Made by a program: the position numbers and the translations under genes. Below, one piece after another: positions 62,678-64,000 of a DNA stretch of 64,000 nucleotides. The notes under the pieces were generated by a model, which was given only the letters and a program-made list of their open reading frames with translations, searched no databases and had not been told where the DNA came from. The DNA is taken from positions 8,546 through 72,545 of the forward strand of contig DIYL01000049.1 of assembly GCA_002428985.1 (NCBI GenBank). Reading direction: 5' to 3'. Each line of letters starts with the position of its first letter. Position 1 is the first letter of the stretch. This DNA comes from Anaerolineales bacterium UBA6055. Lineage in GTDB: Bacteria; Chloroflexota; Anaerolineae; Aggregatilineales; Phototrophicaceae.

Positions 62678-62841
62678 TGCTTTATATTTTATCTGCAAGA
62701 AGAAACTGAATTATTATCTCAACTTATCTTTACTAGGAAAGTATATTCTGAGTACGAAATAATGTTATTAAATTCCAATATAGATATTCTTCCAAACGCC
62801 ATTTCAATCCATTGGATTTTAGTGTATCCATAACTACTTCC
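62678..62841. other. AT-rich gap at the expected other transposon end
   Basis: 164 bp with no gene, no ACA triplet and no clear inverted copy of the end repeats. The Tn end expected here is not recognisable. Confidence 0.5.
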
Positions 62842-63489
62842 TCATAAGTCCCTAAGGTCTGTTAGCCCGTATCGCAGACCTAATAGCGCGGCTTGCGTGC
62901 GATCAGAAACATCGAGTTTAGAGAACAATGCACTGATGTAGTTACGAACTGTACCCTCGGATAAGTGAATCGTCTCAGATATTTTGGTATTGGTATAGCC
63001 GCGTGAGATCAATTTTAGTATTTCAATCTCACGATCACTGAGTTTCTTCAGAAATTGTGTATCTGGGGTAGGAGTTTGTTGTGTCACCTGATCAAACATC
63101 TTGCGAGCAACTTTGGGATCTATGTGTGTTTCGCCCGCAACCGTTGAACGAATCGCCTCAAATAGCTTCGTATGTGGGATGTCCTTCAGCAAATAGCCAT
63201 CAGCACCACTACGGATCGCATCAAATAACCATTCATCGTCGCTATAGGTTGTCAAAATCAAAATTTTGACATCAGGAAAACGTTGTTTGATAATCTCAGT
63301 GGCTTTGATACCGTTCATAATGGGCATATTCAAATCCATTAGCACAATCTCTGGTTGATTTTCAGCAATCTTCTCAACAGCGATTGCACCATCAGATGCA
63401 GTTTCTACTTGAAAATCAGGCTGGGATGTTAATATCAATTTTAAACCTTCTGCAATAATGTCTTGGTCATCACAAATAAGAATCTTCAT
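62842..63489 (-). CDS. NarL/LuxR-family response regulator
   Basis: 215 residues from ATG 63489 with AGAGG before it; a start at 63504 is less likely. Receiver with CDDQD, phospho-acceptor Asp52 (VLMDLNMPIMNGIKA), LTTYSD, LLKDIP. HTH_LuxR domain: LSDREIEILKLISRGYTNTKISETIHLSEGTVRNYISALFSKLDVSDRTQAALLG. Start lies inside the end of the sensor kinase, so they are co-translated. Confidence 0.92.
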   Translation of the reverse strand: MKILICDDQDIIAEGLKLILTSQPDFQVETASDGAIAVEKIAENQPEIVLMDLNMPIMNGIKATEIIKQRFPDVKILILTTYSDDEWLFDAIRSGADGYLLKDIPHTKLFEAIRSTVAGETHIDPKVARKMFDQVTQQTPTPDTQFLKKLSDREIEILKLISRGYTNTKISETIHLSEGTVRNYISALFSKLDVSDRTQAALLGLRYGLTDLRDL

Positions 63490-64000
63490 TCGCTGTCCTC
63501 TCAAAATGAATGTCTATCCTAGTGCCTTGTTCGATCTGACTACTAATAATCAATTCAGCACCGATTAATTGAGCACGTTCACGCATGCCCTGTATACCAA
63601 AATGCCCCTCTCGCGCGATGACTTTAGTATCAAAGCCGATCCCATCATCGACCACGGACAAACGAAGTGTATTGTCGCTTGCATGAATCGTAATATAAAG
63701 ATGATGTGCATTGGCGTGTTTCGCTCCGTTTTGCAGAGCTTCTTGCACGATGCGATACAAGACATGCTCTTGCCCATTTGTTAACCATGCGAAGTCGCCA
63801 GTTACATTCACATTGACATCGAAACCATAACGCGCTTGTGTTGTCTTCGCCAATTCGTAGATCGATTCGATAAAACCGAGACTTTCGAGCGTTTCCGCGC
63901 GCAGTGCTTGCAAGGCACGACGCGTTTCCTGCAAGCCACTACGCACCGTTTCTGCGGATTCGTCTACGAGTTGTTTCGCACGGTCAGGTTGTAAGTCCCA
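63470..64000 (-). CDS. NarL-type sensor histidine kinase, 5' part beyond the window
   Basis: Open from the right edge (WDLQPDRAKQLVDES...). Visible: the end of HisKA_3 and a HATPase domain with RIVQEALQNGAKHANA (N box), VVDDGIGFD (G1) and GHFGIQGMRERAQLIGAEL (G2), the form found in NarX/DesK-type kinases. It overlaps the regulator start by about 20 bp. Confidence 0.85.
   Translation of the reverse strand, partial: WDLQPDRAKQLVDESAETVRSGLQETRRALQALRAETLESLGFIESIYELAKTTQARYGFDVNVNVTGDFAWLTNGQEHVLYRIVQEALQNGAKHANAHHLYITIHASDNTLRLSVVDDGIGFDTKVIAREGHFGIQGMRERAQLIGAELIISSQIEQGTRIDIHFERTANEDSYL

Noticed and set aside
54038..62841. CRISPR-associated transposon (CAST)
   Set aside because: tnsA, tnsB, tnsC and tniQ suggested it, but there is no cas gene, no repeat-spacer array and no space for one; the two TACCACATC repeats at 56346 and 56438 are too short and few.
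62842..64000. NarL-type two-component genes as transposon cargo
   Set aside because: Base composition and gene type look like the host chromosome; no transposon end beyond them can be seen, so cargo status cannot be supported.

Overview
The window looks like chromosomal DNA of a moderately AT-rich bacterium, most probably a Chloroflexota (Anaerolineae-type) genome. This is an inference from gene content: a caa3-type A2 cytochrome oxidase cluster with a coxB-cytochrome c fusion, a LexA with a Gram-positive-type SOS box, many stand-alone receiver and PAS-kinase genes, HEAT, DinB and WD40-like secreted proteins, and a selenocysteine tRNA. Both window edges cut genes: a LysM/L,D-transpeptidase on the left and a NarL-type sensor kinase on the right.

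Region by region. 0-12 kb holds mixed metabolism and small regulators: an enolase-superfamily dehydratase, a uronate-dehydrogenase-like SDR, a SWIM protein, a SUKH protein, modBA, two AraC regulators, a DHFR-like enzyme, YtoQ and PfkB. 12-20 kb carries two PAS histidine kinases, two receivers, a Flp-type pilin, an SDR, DinB and a HEAT protein. 20-31 kb holds a DUF3179 protein, an HSL-type hydrolase, a SAM methyltransferase interrupted by two adjacent in-frame UGA codons, fetBA, a protease with a Pro/Thr linker, a WD40 lipoprotein and gatA. 31-37 kb holds a nitroreductase, GNAT, a LURP-like protein, DinB, lexA, HEAT and M20 peptidase genes. 37.5-44 kb is the cytochrome c oxidase cluster. 44-54 kb has two mosaic paralogue pairs, a photolyase, a small gene made of four 12-residue repeats, receivers and a selenocysteine tRNA. 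54.0-62.7 kb is a Tn7-like transposon (tnsA, tnsB, tnsC, a split tniQ and a decayed tniQ copy) whose end lies 24 bp downstream of the selenocysteine tRNA. 62.8-64 kb is a NarL-type two-component system.

Three systems deserve attention. (1) The selenocysteine tRNA and the UGA-UGA methyltransferase, which has a bacterial SECIS-like hairpin right after the UGAs, together suggest a selenoprotein with tandem selenocysteines. (2) A Tn7-like element without any CRISPR component abuts the tRNA-Sec gene. Its target selector is split in two, it is linked to a GIY-YIG nuclease, its TnsA has an altered active-site Lys position, and its TnsB is followed by an in-frame acidic tail after a stop. (3) A tiny gene encodes four copies of LGPGNGTHPPRK and lies behind three 11-bp-phased operator repeats.

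All assignments come from reading the sequence; no database search was run.
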